Shown here: positions 34,709-42,610 of the stretch, one piece after another
How positions within the stretch are numbered: the first letter of the stretch is position 1
How the letters are laid out: the number at the start of each line of letters is the position of its first letter
The notes under the pieces: model-generated
The model's database searches: none
What the model was told of the DNA's origin: nothing
The model's input: the letters and a program-made list of their open reading frames with translations, nothing else
Position numbers and translations under genes: made by a program
Source of the DNA: Streptomyces sp. H27-H5
GTDB taxonomy: Bacteria; Actinomycetota; Actinomycetes; Streptomycetales; Streptomycetaceae
NCBI RefSeq assembly: GCF_026627505.1
Contig: NZ_JAPNLK010000067.1
Coordinates: 1 to 46,051 of the forward strand
DNA: 46,051 nt
Direction of reading: 5' to 3'

Positions 34709-34821
34709 GGGTCACCCCTGATTGCGGTCTGGGCGGTACGGGGAGCGGAGCGAACGGGTCGGGAGATGGGGTGGGGGGACGCCGGGCCCTGGGCGGGCGA
34801 GGCGGGGGGTGGGGTCGGGTG

Positions 34822-36537
34822 TCAGTGCGCCGGGGGAGGGGCGGTGGCACGTTCACGGGCGATGTGACGCGCGTAGCCGTGCAGAAAAGCGTGCAGACGG
34901 TACGGATGGCCGGGTGGTCCGTCCTCCAGCATCCCGGCCTCCACCAGCTGTTCCAGGACGGTCGAGGCCCCCGCGTCGGTGAGGTCGGCCCCCGGGGCGA
35001 GCGAGCCGAGGCGCAGGAACGCCTCGCGTGGCTCCGGGCCGAGGGCGGCCAGGGCCTGGCCGAACACCTCGGGCACGGAAAGCCGTGGATCCTCCGCCAG
35101 GGCCAGTCGTGCGGGAGGATCCTCCGCGAGCCACGCCGCGCAGTCGGCGATCGAGAGCCCGGGACGGGTCAGGAGCCGGCCCGCGGCGATGCGCAGTGCC
35201 AGAGGGAAGTACCCGCAGACGGAGGCCAGGTCGCGGGCCGCCTCCGCCTCGGCCGCGATCCGTTCCTCCCCGACGAGTCCGGCGAGCAGCGCGTACCCCT
35301 CGCTCGCCCCGAGGACGTCCAGGCGGTGTACGGAGCCGCCGCGCGTCGCGACGACGGCCGCGAGCCCGCGTCGGCTGCTGACCACCACGGAGGTGTCGCC
35401 CGCGGTCGGCAGCAACGGCAGTACCTGTCCGGCGCCGGCGGCGTCGTCGAGGATCAACAGCCTTCTCCCGTCGCCGGGTTCGGGCAGCAGCTTGCGGGCC
35501 TCCTCGACGTCGACGGGACTTCCGTCCGACCGGGCCAACGGGATCGTGAACACCCCTCCGGGGAAGGCGTCCTGTACCTCGTACGCGCTCTGCCGGACCA
35601 GCGCCGACTTGCCGATCCCGGGCGCACCCGACACCACGACCAGCCGCGGTCCGCCGGGGGCGGTCAACCGTGCCGCGATGGCGCCGCGGTCGGCCTCGCG
35701 CCCGGTGAAACCCGTCACGGGCGCCACCCGCTCGCCGGCGGCGGACGTCAACGCCGGCGCCACCGAAGGTCTTCGCGCGGCGACGAGGGTCGGCCGCCCG
35801 AGTTCCTCGGCCCGCAGGATGGCCAGCTCCAGGCGTCGCAGTCCCGGTCCGGGATCGACTCCGAGTTCGTCGCGCAGTCGGTCCTTGACCACCCGGTACT
35901 CGGCCAGGGCCTCCGCCTGTCTCCCGGTCCGGTAGAGCGCCTCGATGAGTTGCTCGGTGAAGCGTTCGCGCACCGGGTGTCGGCGGGCCCCCTCGTAGAG
36001 GTCGACGAGCACCTGGTGGCAGTTCCCGGCGGCGAGTTCCAGATCGCAGACGCGCTCCAGGACCCGCAACCGTTCCTGTTCCAGGGCGGGTACGGCGTCC
36101 CGCTGGAGCATCCGCGAGGCCACATTGGCCAAGGGCTGCCCCTGCCACAGGGCGAGCGCCGCGCGGAGTCGATACAACTCCTCTTCCTCGTCGGCGGCGG
36201 CCCTCGCCTGTCCCGCGAGAAATCGGAACAGTGCGAGATCGAGTGTCTCGACGTCATTGGCCATGCGGTATCCGCCGGGTACGGCCTCAATGGTGGTCGC
36301 GGATATGCCGTACTTGGCGAATAGCCGGCGCAGTCGCAGGACACATGTCTGAAGTGCGGCCCGTGCGGTGGCGGGGGGTTCCTCGTCCCACACGGCTCGC
36401 AACAAATAGTCGGTGGAAACCACCGTGCCCGGATGCAAGAGCAAAGCGGCGAGCAGGCTGGTTGGTTTGGATGGTTTGAGAACTACGGTTTCGGGGCCGT
36501 GGGCAATACTCAAGGGCCCCAGAAGCTGGAACCGCAT
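34822..36537 (-). CDS. SARP/AfsR-family pathway activator
   Basis: The 571-residue regulator starts MRFQLLGPLSIAHG. Residues 1-95 are an OmpR-type winged helix, 100-245 a bacterial transcriptional activation domain, and 275-560 a STAND/NB-ARC-like ATPase with Walker A SGAPGIGKSAL (303-313) and a LLILDD Walker B near 365. AfsR-type TPRs are absent, so this is a medium-size SARP. The ATG at 36537 has GGGGGACC upstream; the longer frame is not plausible. Standing at the head of the reverse-strand operon, it is the likely activator of the RiPP genes and possibly of the oppositely oriented precursor. Confidence 0.88.
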   Translation of the reverse strand: MRFQLLGPLSIAHGPETVVLKPSKPTSLLAALLLHPGTVVSTDYLLRAVWDEEPPATARAALQTCVLRLRRLFAKYGISATTIEAVPGGYRMANDVETLDLALFRFLAGQARAAADEEEELYRLRAALALWQGQPLANVASRMLQRDAVPALEQERLRVLERVCDLELAAGNCHQVLVDLYEGARRHPVRERFTEQLIEALYRTGRQAEALAEYRVVKDRLRDELGVDPGPGLRRLELAILRAEELGRPTLVAARRPSVAPALTSAAGERVAPVTGFTGREADRGAIAARLTAPGGPRLVVVSGAPGIGKSALVRQSAYEVQDAFPGGVFTIPLARSDGSPVDVEEARKLLPEPGDGRRLLILDDAAGAGQVLPLLPTAGDTSVVVSSRRGLAAVVATRGGSVHRLDVLGASEGYALLAGLVGEERIAAEAEAARDLASVCGYFPLALRIAAGRLLTRPGLSIADCAAWLAEDPPARLALAEDPRLSVPEVFGQALAALGPEPREAFLRLGSLAPGADLTDAGASTVLEQLVEAGMLEDGPPGHPYRLHAFLHGYARHIARERATAPPPAH

Positions 36538-36689
36538 GAAGGTCCCCCGTGTCGGGTCACGTATGGAGCGGAACGGCGAATGACGGGGGCGGTGGTCGGC
36601 CGAGCCCGCGAGCGAGGCCCGGGACGGAACTGGTCCATACCAAGCCTGTGGCTGCTCTTCCGCCCCCCGTTGGGCGGTGCACAAATGGA

Positions 36690-36719
36690 ACACTACATAA
36701 CGGATCTTGTGAAAGTCGA
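36690..36719 (-). promoter_or_regulatory. Candidate promoter for the SARP gene
   Basis: Reading the reverse strand, TCGACT (36714-36719) and TAGTGT (36690-36695) are separated by 18 bases, resembling an SigA/HrdB-type promoter. It would give a leader of about 145 bases before ATG 36537. The surrounding sequence is AT-richer than the flanking coding DNA. Confidence 0.35.
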
Positions 36720-36856
36720 GCCATGTGCCGGCTCGAATCCGACGTGACGGGTGTTCCTCTCCTTTCCGTCACATGGCCGCCCCGTGGAGTTACCGGCGGC
36801 CCGTCAAAAAGGTTCAGGCGTAAACGAATCATGAGTGTGAGGCCTGCCCGGCATGA

Positions 36857-36871
36857 ATGAGAATCGTTATC
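36857..36871 (+). promoter_or_regulatory. Fur/Zur-family box-like sequence
   Basis: ATGAGAATCGTTATC matches 13 of 15 positions of the 3' part of the classical Fur box (ATGATAATCATTATC) and keeps its dyad symmetry. It stands in an AT-richer patch about 250 bases before the reductase-like gene and about 320 bases before (divergent to) the SARP gene. Which gene it would control is unclear. Confidence 0.4.
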
Positions 36872-37119
36872 CCGCCGGCGATATGACTGATCCTCGACGG
36901 TCGAATCCGGCCATCGTGGCCGTGATGAATCGGAGGTCGAACGCGCGTCACGCCCGACACCCGAGGCGGGCCGCCGGGGCCGCACAGCACCCGTCACGGG
37001 GTCGGGGAGTCGCCCGTACGGGGGAACCGTGAAATCGAGGGCCGAGGAGCGGAATGCCGCGCGCCTCCCGGCGGTTCGGACAAGCGCGACACCCGAACTC
37101 CGCACGCACTGGAGAGCTC

Positions 37120-37782
37120 ATGAAGATCGGCATCATCGGCGCCGGCAACATCGGCGGCAACCTCACCCGTCGGCTCACCTCACTCGGCCACGAGGTCTCG
37201 GTGGCGAACTCCCGCGGCCCCGAAACCCTTTCGGCCCTCGCCGAGGAAACCGGAGCCACCCCCGTCACGGTCGCCGACGCCGCCCGCGGCGCCGAGATCG
37301 TCGTGGTCACCGTCCCGCTCAAGAACGTGCCGGACCTGCCGGCGGGGCTCTTCGACGGGGCGGCGGACGGCTTCGCCGTCATCGACACCGGCAACTACTA
37401 CCCGAAGCAGCGGGACGGCCGCATCGCCGCCATCGAGGACGAGGGCCTGACCGAGAGCCGCTGGACCCAGAACCACCTGGGCCACCCGGTGATCAAAGCC
37501 TTCAACGGCACCTACGCCGACGACATCCTCGACAAGCCGCTGCCGGCCGGCGCCCCCGGCCGGATCGCCGTCCCGGTCGCCGGAGACGACGAGACGGCCA
37601 AGAAGGCCGTCCGGGACCTCATCGACGAGCTCGGCTTCGACACCGTCGACGCCGGCGGCATCGACGAGTCCTGGCGTCAGCAGCCCGACACCCCGGTCTA
37701 CGGACTGCGCGCCGGCGTGACGGCCGTCACCCAGGCCCTCGCCGAGGCCTCCCCGGAGCGCCCGGCCGAGTTCCGCGGCTGA
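37120..37782 (+). CDS. NADPH-dependent F420 reductase-like / NAD(P)-binding protein
   Basis: The 220-residue protein opens with a Rossmann motif (MKIGIIGAGNIGGNLTRRL) followed by NSRGPET, the NADP-phosphate contact seen in F420H2:NADP+ reductases. VVVTVPLKNVPDLP and VIKAFNGTYADDIL follow the family pattern. Many such Streptomyces proteins are annotated as NADP oxidoreductases with unproven coenzyme. The start has GGAGAG upstream. It stands alone between the RiPP cluster and the cold-shock block. Confidence 0.8.
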   Translation: MKIGIIGAGNIGGNLTRRLTSLGHEVSVANSRGPETLSALAEETGATPVTVADAARGAEIVVVTVPLKNVPDLPAGLFDGAADGFAVIDTGNYYPKQRDGRIAAIEDEGLTESRWTQNHLGHPVIKAFNGTYADDILDKPLPAGAPGRIAVPVAGDDETAKKAVRDLIDELGFDTVDAGGIDESWRQQPDTPVYGLRAGVTAVTQALAEASPERPAEFRG

Positions 37783-37986
37783 CCGTCCCGGGTCGGACGA
37801 GCGGCGGCCCGCTCCAGGGGCGCGACCGCCGCTCGTCCCGGCCGAGGTGGGGCCCTGGCGGCACGTTTCGCCGCCTCGGAGGGGGATCACCCACCCGGTC
37901 AGGTAAATCTATGCTCACGAATGTAGTGATTGCAGTGCGGGAGGCCTAGTATTTCTGGCGTAGTGAGCCAGTGAAACGAAGGTGTC

Positions 37987-38325
37987 ATGCCCCCCGAGAA
38001 GTCCCCGCTCGCCGACAGTCTCGACGATGACTACTACCCCGCCTACACGATGGGCAGGGCCGCCGAGATACTGGGCGCCACGCCCGCCTTCCTGCGCGTG
38101 ATCGGAGAGGCCGGACTGGTCACCCCGCTGCGCTCGGAGGGCGGCCACCGCCGGTACTCCCGCCACCAACTGCACCTTGCCGCGCGCGCCCGCGAGCTGG
38201 TCGACGCGGGCACGGCGGTGGACGCCGCGTGCCGGATCATCGCGCTGGAGGACCAGCTGGAAGAGGCCCTGCGGGCCAACGCCCGGATGTGCGAGTCCGG
38301 CTCCGCCGGGGACGAGACCCCCTGA
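37987..38325 (+). CDS. Short MerR-family regulator
   Basis: The 112-residue protein has a MerR winged helix (residues 18-65: AYTMGRAAEILGATPAFLRV, then GLVTPLRSEGGHRRYSRHQL). A short helix for dimerisation (about 75-105) follows with no effector domain. GAAGGTG precedes the ATG. In Streptomyces this gene regularly precedes a cold-shock protein and a DEAD-box helicase, as here, so it may regulate that block. The ligand or signal is unknown. Confidence 0.82.
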   Translation: MPPEKSPLADSLDDDYYPAYTMGRAAEILGATPAFLRVIGEAGLVTPLRSEGGHRRYSRHQLHLAARARELVDAGTAVDAACRIIALEDQLEEALRANARMCESGSAGDETP

Positions 38326-38490
38326 ACGCCGGGCCGCCCAGCTCATACCTGTTGCCGCCGGTGCAGAAATTCAGCGAATACGCGTGCAGGGTTTATGTGA
38401 CGACAGGCCGAGACGTGAAAACCTTCCGCGCCACCGGCTAGCGCTGTGCTACTGTTCTTCTCAGTTGCAGTTGTGGTTCCCAAAGACTTC

Positions 38491-38534
38491 AAGTGCTCCC
38501 CCCGGATTCATTTCGGTGGGTGCACTTTTTATTT
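38491..38534 (+). promoter_or_regulatory. Terminator-like hairpin in cspA leader
   Basis: The arm 38491-38504 pairs with 38514-38527 (12 of 14 positions) around a 9-base loop, and a T-rich run (TTTTTATTT) follows immediately. It lies about 90 bases before the cold-shock gene within its AT-rich leader. Because it precedes rather than follows a gene, it looks like an attenuator or temperature-responsive leader element. A terminator for the short upstream MerR transcript is the alternative. Confidence 0.55.
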
Positions 38535-38623
38535 CCGGATGTTTTTTCGGACGGGGCAATCATTACTTCGACTCCGGTGCCCGCACAGTGTGGGTCCGGG
38601 TACAGCCCCAAAGGAGAAATCAT

Positions 38624-38827
38624 ATGGCATCTGGCACCGTGAAGTGGTTCAACGCGGAAAAGGGCTTCGGCTTCATCGAGCAGGACGGTGGCGGCGCTGA
38701 CGTGTTCGCCCACTACTCGAACATCGCCACCCAGGGCTTCCGTGAGCTTCAGGAAGGCCAGAAGGTGAACTTCGACGTCACGCAGGGCCAGAAGGGCCCC
38801 CAGGCCGAGAACATCGTTCCCGCCTAA
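38624..38827 (+). CDS. cspA: Cold-shock protein (CspA family)
   Basis: This 67-residue OB-fold protein binds single-stranded RNA/DNA. The RNP motifs GTVKWFNAEKGFGFIEQ and DVFAHYS are intact. A near-perfect ribosome site (AAGGAG) precedes the ATG. The leader is about 300 bases long since the MerR stop and contains the terminator-like hairpin at 38491-38534. A strong terminator follows. It sits in the conserved MerR-CspA-DEAD block. Confidence 0.95.
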   Translation: MASGTVKWFNAEKGFGFIEQDGGGADVFAHYSNIATQGFRELQEGQKVNFDVTQGQKGPQAENIVPA

Positions 38828-38846
38828 GCGTTGACAGGTACTGCGT

Positions 38847-38882
38847 AGCTGGGGCCCGCACCTTGGGGTGCGGGCCCCAGCT
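38847..38882 (+). terminator. Terminator after cspA
   Basis: A perfect 16-bp stem (38847-38862 with 38867-38882), 4-base loop and a following T-run (GCTTTTTCCC). Confidence 0.9.
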
Positions 38883-39185
38883 CGTTGCTTTTTCCCAGCT
38901 CCGCCGGCCGTCACGGCCCGCGTGAGCGGCGCGGCAGCATCGTCTGCCGGAGCGCCCACGACCCGCCCGGGTGGAAGTCCGCCCGGCCGTCGCCCCCGAT
39001 GCCCGGCCTGTGCCACGGCCGCCGGGCAGGGTGACGCCCCTTTCAGCAGTGAACCGTTCCGTTCCGCTCCGCGTGTTCGGCACGGCCCTGTTGTGTCATT
39101 TCTTCGGCTCGTTCTTGCGAATCCGCTGCGGCTCACCCCAATGCCAGGAATTCCTCGATACGCGCCGCATCGAGGAAGGTTCTGC
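38883..39185. other. Long leader/intergenic region before DEAD-box helicase
   Basis: About 300 bases with no gene. The last 130 bases are less GC-rich and probably contain the transcript leader. The final part folds into the hairpin at 39151-39177 that covers the ribosome site. Confidence 0.6.
39151..39177 (+). promoter_or_regulatory. Hairpin masking the helicase ribosome-binding site
   Basis: TTCCTCGAT (39151-39159) is perfectly complementary to ATCGAGGAA (39169-39177) with a 9-base loop. The 3' arm contains GAGGAA, most of the Shine-Dalgarno sequence (GAGGAAGG, 39172-39179) for the ATG at 39186. When folded, initiation should be blocked, so the structure could act as a translational switch opened by the helicase, by CspA or by temperature. 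Confidence 0.6.
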
Positions 39186-40796
39186 ATGAACCGCGCAGCT
39201 CGCACCAACGACCGCTCGTCCCGCTCCCGTACGGGGGCCTCTTCCGGTGGCTCCTACAGCTCGTCCGGCTCCTACGGTTCGTCCGGCAGCTCGTACGGAT
39301 CGTCCGGGTCCGGCAGCTCCTACGGCTCTTCCGGCGGCTCCTACGGGTCCTCCGGCGGCAGCCGCGGCAGCCGCTTCGGCTCCTCCGCGCCCAGCCGCTC
39401 CGGCAGCGGCTCCCGATCCGGCGGGGGGAACCGCTCCGGTGGCTACGGCCGTCGCTCCGCCGCCCCGCAGGGCGAGTTCGCCCTGCCCGTGACGTTGACG
39501 CCGGCGCTGCCCGCCGTCGAGGCCTTCGCCGACCTGGACATGCCCGAGGCGCTGCTCGCGGCCCTCGGCGCCCAGGGCGTCTCGGTACCGTTCCCGATCC
39601 AGGGCGCGACCCTGCCCAACACGCTCGCGGGCCGCGACGTCCTGGGCCGCGGCCGCACCGGCTCCGGCAAGACGCTCGCCTTCGGCCTGGCGCTGCTGGC
39701 CCGCACCGCCGGTCAGCGCGCCGAGCCGGGGCAGCCGCTCGCGCTGATCCTCGTACCGACCCGTGAACTCGCGCAGCAGGTCACCGACGCGCTGACGCCG
39801 TACGCCAAGGCGATGCGCCTGCGCATGGCCACCGTGGTCGGCGGCATGTCCATCGGCCGCCAGGCCGGCGCGCTGCGCGGCGGGGCCGAGGTCGTCGTCG
39901 CGACGCCCGGCCGGCTGAAGGACCTCATCCAGCGCGGGGACTGCAGGCTCAACCAGGTCGCCATCACCGTCCTGGACGAGGCCGACCAGATGGCCGACAT
40001 GGGCTTCATGCCGCAGGTCACCGCCCTGCTGGACCAGGTGCGTCCCGAGGGGCAGCGGATGCTGTTCTCGGCGACCCTGGACCGCAACGTGGACCTGCTC
40101 GTGCGCCGGTACCTGACCGACCCGGTCGTCCACTCGGTGGACCCGTCGGCCGGCGCCGTGACGACGATGGAGCACCATGTGCTGCACGTCCAGGGCCAGG
40201 ACAAGCAGGCCGCCACGACCGAGATCGCCGCCCGCGACGGCCGCGTGATCATGTTCCTGGACACCAAGCACGCGGTGGACCGCCTCACGCAGGACCTGCT
40301 CAACAGCGGGGTGCGCGCCGCGGCGCTGCACGGCGGGAAGTCGCAGCCGCAGCGCACGCGCACGCTGGCCCAGTTCAAGACGGGCCACGTGACCGTGCTG
40401 GTCGCAACGAACGTCGCCGCCCGGGGCATCCACGTCGACAACCTCGACCTGGTCGTCAACGTCGACCCGCCGACCGACCACAAGGACTACCTGCACCGCG
40501 GTGGTCGCACCGCGCGCGCCGGCGAGTCCGGCAGCGTGGTCACCCTGGTCCTGCCGAACCAGCGCCGCGACATGGTGCGCCTGATGGCCGCCGCCGGGAT
40601 CACCCCGCAGACCACCCAGGTCCGCTCCGGCGAGGCCGAACTGAACCGCATCACCGGTTCTCAGGCCCCCTCCGGCGTGCCCGTCACCATCACGGCCCCG
40701 GTCTCGGAGCGCCGTACGCGCAGTGCCGCCTCCACCCGCGGTCGGCGCAGCCGCCCGGCGCAGGCCCGGCGACGCTCGTACGACAGCGCGGCGTAA
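39186..40796 (+). CDS. DEAD-box RNA helicase with SYGSSG-rich N-terminus
   Basis: A 536-residue helicase. Residues 20-90 are a disordered Ser/Gly/Tyr/Arg tract with repeated SYGSSG units. The helicase core then shows VPFPIQG (Q-motif region), GRTGSGKT (156-163), PTRELAQQ, DEAD in VLDEADQM, SAT in FSATLDRN, and HRGGRTARAG. The C-terminal 60 residues are basic. It corresponds to the SCO5920-type helicase next to a cold-shock gene and probably helps remodel RNA in the cold. It is followed after three bases by the CBS gene. Confidence 0.93.
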   Translation: MNRAARTNDRSSRSRTGASSGGSYSSSGSYGSSGSSYGSSGSGSSYGSSGGSYGSSGGSRGSRFGSSAPSRSGSGSRSGGGNRSGGYGRRSAAPQGEFALPVTLTPALPAVEAFADLDMPEALLAALGAQGVSVPFPIQGATLPNTLAGRDVLGRGRTGSGKTLAFGLALLARTAGQRAEPGQPLALILVPTRELAQQVTDALTPYAKAMRLRMATVVGGMSIGRQAGALRGGAEVVVATPGRLKDLIQRGDCRLNQVAITVLDEADQMADMGFMPQVTALLDQVRPEGQRMLFSATLDRNVDLLVRRYLTDPVVHSVDPSAGAVTTMEHHVLHVQGQDKQAATTEIAARDGRVIMFLDTKHAVDRLTQDLLNSGVRAAALHGGKSQPQRTRTLAQFKTGHVTVLVATNVAARGIHVDNLDLVVNVDPPTDHKDYLHRGGRTARAGESGSVVTLVLPNQRRDMVRLMAAAGITPQTTQVRSGEAELNRITGSQAPSGVPVTITAPVSERRTRSAASTRGRRSRPAQARRRSYDSAA

Positions 40797-40799
40797 CGC

Positions 40800-41189
40800 G
40801 TGCGCACCCTCGCCCGACCGGGCGACGGAACCGGCCTGACGGCCCGGGACGTCATGGGCGACCTCGGGCCCCGGGTCGGCGACGACATGCACGTCGACGT
40901 GGCCCGCTCGGTGCTGATCAGCGCCCGGGCGGGGCACCTGGTCCTCCAGGACGACGAGGGCCGGTGCTCGGGTCTGGTCACCCGGGCCCAGCTCGACGCG
41001 CACCGCGGCGGATCCTGGGGGACGACCCCCACCCGGCTGCGCGACATCCCGCTCGACCGGGGACCCTTCACGGAGTCCTCGGCCGGGGTGGGCGAGGCCC
41101 GCACCGCCATGCGCGGGCGCGTCCTGGACATGTCGCCGGTGATCGACGAGCACGGTTACACCCTGGGCGTCCTCGCCCTCACGTCCTGA
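40800..41189 (+). CDS. CBS-domain protein
   Basis: The 129-residue protein consists of a CBS pair: TARDVMGDLGPRVGDDMHVD and GHLVLQDDEGRCSGLVTRAQ for the first unit, and a second unit ending DMSPVIDEHGYTLGVLALTS. CBS pairs bind adenine nucleotides. The GTG start is three bases after the helicase stop, so the two are co-translated. A link between nucleotide level and helicase activity is plausible but unproven. Confidence 0.82.
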   Translation: MRTLARPGDGTGLTARDVMGDLGPRVGDDMHVDVARSVLISARAGHLVLQDDEGRCSGLVTRAQLDAHRGGSWGTTPTRLRDIPLDRGPFTESSAGVGEARTAMRGRVLDMSPVIDEHGYTLGVLALTS

Positions 41190-41244
41190 CCGCCTTCGCG
41201 GCCGTCCGGTCCGGCGTTCACCTTCCCGTCCCCGCGGAGGCATC

Positions 41245-41487
41245 ATGCGTTGCGTCATCGCCCGTTTCCCCTTCGAGCTCACCAAGGCCGAGGTCCTGGA
41301 GTCCATGAAGGGGATCAAGGCCGAGCCCGTCACCGGGGAGGCCGTGGTCATCGGCCGCCGCACGTACCCGGTCAAGCAGGTCGGCGAAATGATCACCCGC
41401 CAGGACCGTCGCGACTTCACGGCGGACGAGGTGACCCGCGCGCTGACCCGCCTGGGCTTCGTCTGTCGCACGGTGGAAACGGCTTAG
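41245..41487 (+). CDS. SCO5918-family small protein
   Basis: This 80-residue protein (MRCVIARFPFELTKAEVLES, then a YPVKQVGEMITRQDRRDF region) belongs to a conserved actinobacterial family always found near this helicase. Its basic C-terminal helix could contact RNA. GCGGAGG precedes the ATG. It ends the helicase operon, followed by a strong hairpin. Confidence 0.82.
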   Translation: MRCVIARFPFELTKAEVLESMKGIKAEPVTGEAVVIGRRTYPVKQVGEMITRQDRRDFTADEVTRALTRLGFVCRTVETA

Positions 41488-41495
41488 ATCCTCGA

Positions 41496-41534
41496 GATGT
41501 CCCGGGTCCGGCGTCGCGCCGGGTCCGGGACATC
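41496..41534 (+). terminator. Terminator after SCO5918-family gene
   Basis: A 10-bp outer stem (41496-41505 with 41525-41534) encloses further pairing; it lies nine bases after the stop codon. Confidence 0.8.
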
Positions 41535-41717
41535 GTCGTGTCCGGGCCGGGCCGGCGCGTCCGGTTCGGCACCCGCTGTCCGGGTGGGTCCGGCTCGTAC
41601 CGCCCGGTGGCGTCGGACCGGACCACAACCGTGACCGAAGCGTCATCGCAGCCCGGCCGCGGCGGTCCGCGACCTTGCTAGGTTCCTCCCTCAATCGGGA
41701 GCCGCAGGAGGGCCGCC

Positions 41718-42548
41718 ATGCACGCCGGACGCGACAACAGGCGCGAGAACAGCGACGACAGGGAGGACGGACGCCGGGGTGGACGCGAGGGCGGACGCCG
41801 ATCCGCCGCCCGGGCGCGCCCGCTCGTCGTCTCGGTACTGATGGCGGCGGCCCTCGCGGGCTGCGGGCCGGCCCCGGCCGCCTCGACCCGCCCCGATCCC
41901 TCCGCCGGCGCCGTCACGCCGTCCGCCGCTGCCTCCGCCTCTCCCTCCGTCTCCGCCGAGCCCTCGACCACCGAGCCCTCGACCACCGGGGCCCCGGCGC
42001 CGGGCGCACCGGCGTCCTCGTCCCCGAGCCCGGTGCCCGCCCCGACGCGCACGGCGGCGCCCGCGCGCCCGGCTCCCGCGACCCCGCTGTCCATGGACGT
42101 GGCCACCCGGGGCGGCCGCCTCGACCTGGTCCGCGGCGGTCCCGCGCAGGAGTTCACGGTCACCCTGAACAACGGCAACACCCAGGCGTACCGGCACCTG
42201 CTGCTCACCTTCCAGATGGAGAGCCTCGTGCCGGAGCCCGGGGACACCCCCGGTCCCGCCCGGGCCTTCGTCCTGGAGCACCGGGACCCCGCCACCGGCA
42301 CCTGGCGCCCCGCGGAACTGCGCGTCGCGAACGACTTCAAGCCCTACGCCCTCCTTTCGGGGGGCGCCCCGCTGGCCCGCGACGCCGTCCGCACCGAGCA
42401 CTACCGCCTGCGCGCCACCGCCACCGGCCCCACCGGCTCCTCCCCGGTCGTGGTCGACGCCATCGACACGGACGCCCCGTCGGACACCTCGCGGGACCGT
42501 GAACGGCCGGGGCACTTCTCCCTTCCCCACACCACCCGCCGCCCCTGA
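41718..42548 (+). CDS. Lipoprotein with Pro/Ser/Thr-rich stalk
   Basis: A 276-residue protein. After an unusually long charged N-terminus (1-34, rich in Arg/Asp) comes a hydrophobic segment and lipobox LAGC (cysteine near 49). A 75-residue Ala/Pro/Ser/Thr stalk follows, then a beta-sandwich-like domain (MDVATRGGRLDLVRGGPAQE onwards) suggestive of a cell-wall-surface domain. AGGAGGG upstream supports the ATG. Alternative inner starts would shorten the charged tail. The function is unknown. Confidence 0.75.
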   Translation: MHAGRDNRRENSDDREDGRRGGREGGRRSAARARPLVVSVLMAAALAGCGPAPAASTRPDPSAGAVTPSAAASASPSVSAEPSTTEPSTTGAPAPGAPASSSPSPVPAPTRTAAPARPAPATPLSMDVATRGGRLDLVRGGPAQEFTVTLNNGNTQAYRHLLLTFQMESLVPEPGDTPGPARAFVLEHRDPATGTWRPAELRVANDFKPYALLSGGAPLARDAVRTEHYRLRATATGPTGSSPVVVDAIDTDAPSDTSRDRERPGHFSLPHTTRRP

Positions 42549-42610
42549 CCCGGGAGCCTCGCCGGGCACGTACTTCCGGGACCGCCGGAGCGGCGGGCAG
42601 ACTGTCCGCT

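Larger units (their letters stand above)
36538..37119. other. Intergenic region between SARP and reductase genes
   Basis: About 580 bases without a credible gene. The segment 36660-36880 is noticeably less GC-rich than its surroundings. It holds the candidate SARP promoter and a Fur-family-like box at 36857-36871. Only short ORFs of random composition occur. Confidence 0.6.

Noticed and set aside
19776..36537. Classical thiopeptide with a pyridine macrocycle
   Set aside because: Not excluded, but only one SpaB_C-type protein is present and it is most simply the eliminase; no second candidate [4+2] enzyme was found in the window.
36879..37031. 50-codon forward ORF before the reductase gene
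   Set aside because: Arg-rich, lacks a ribosome site and codon bias, and overlaps the likely promoter region.
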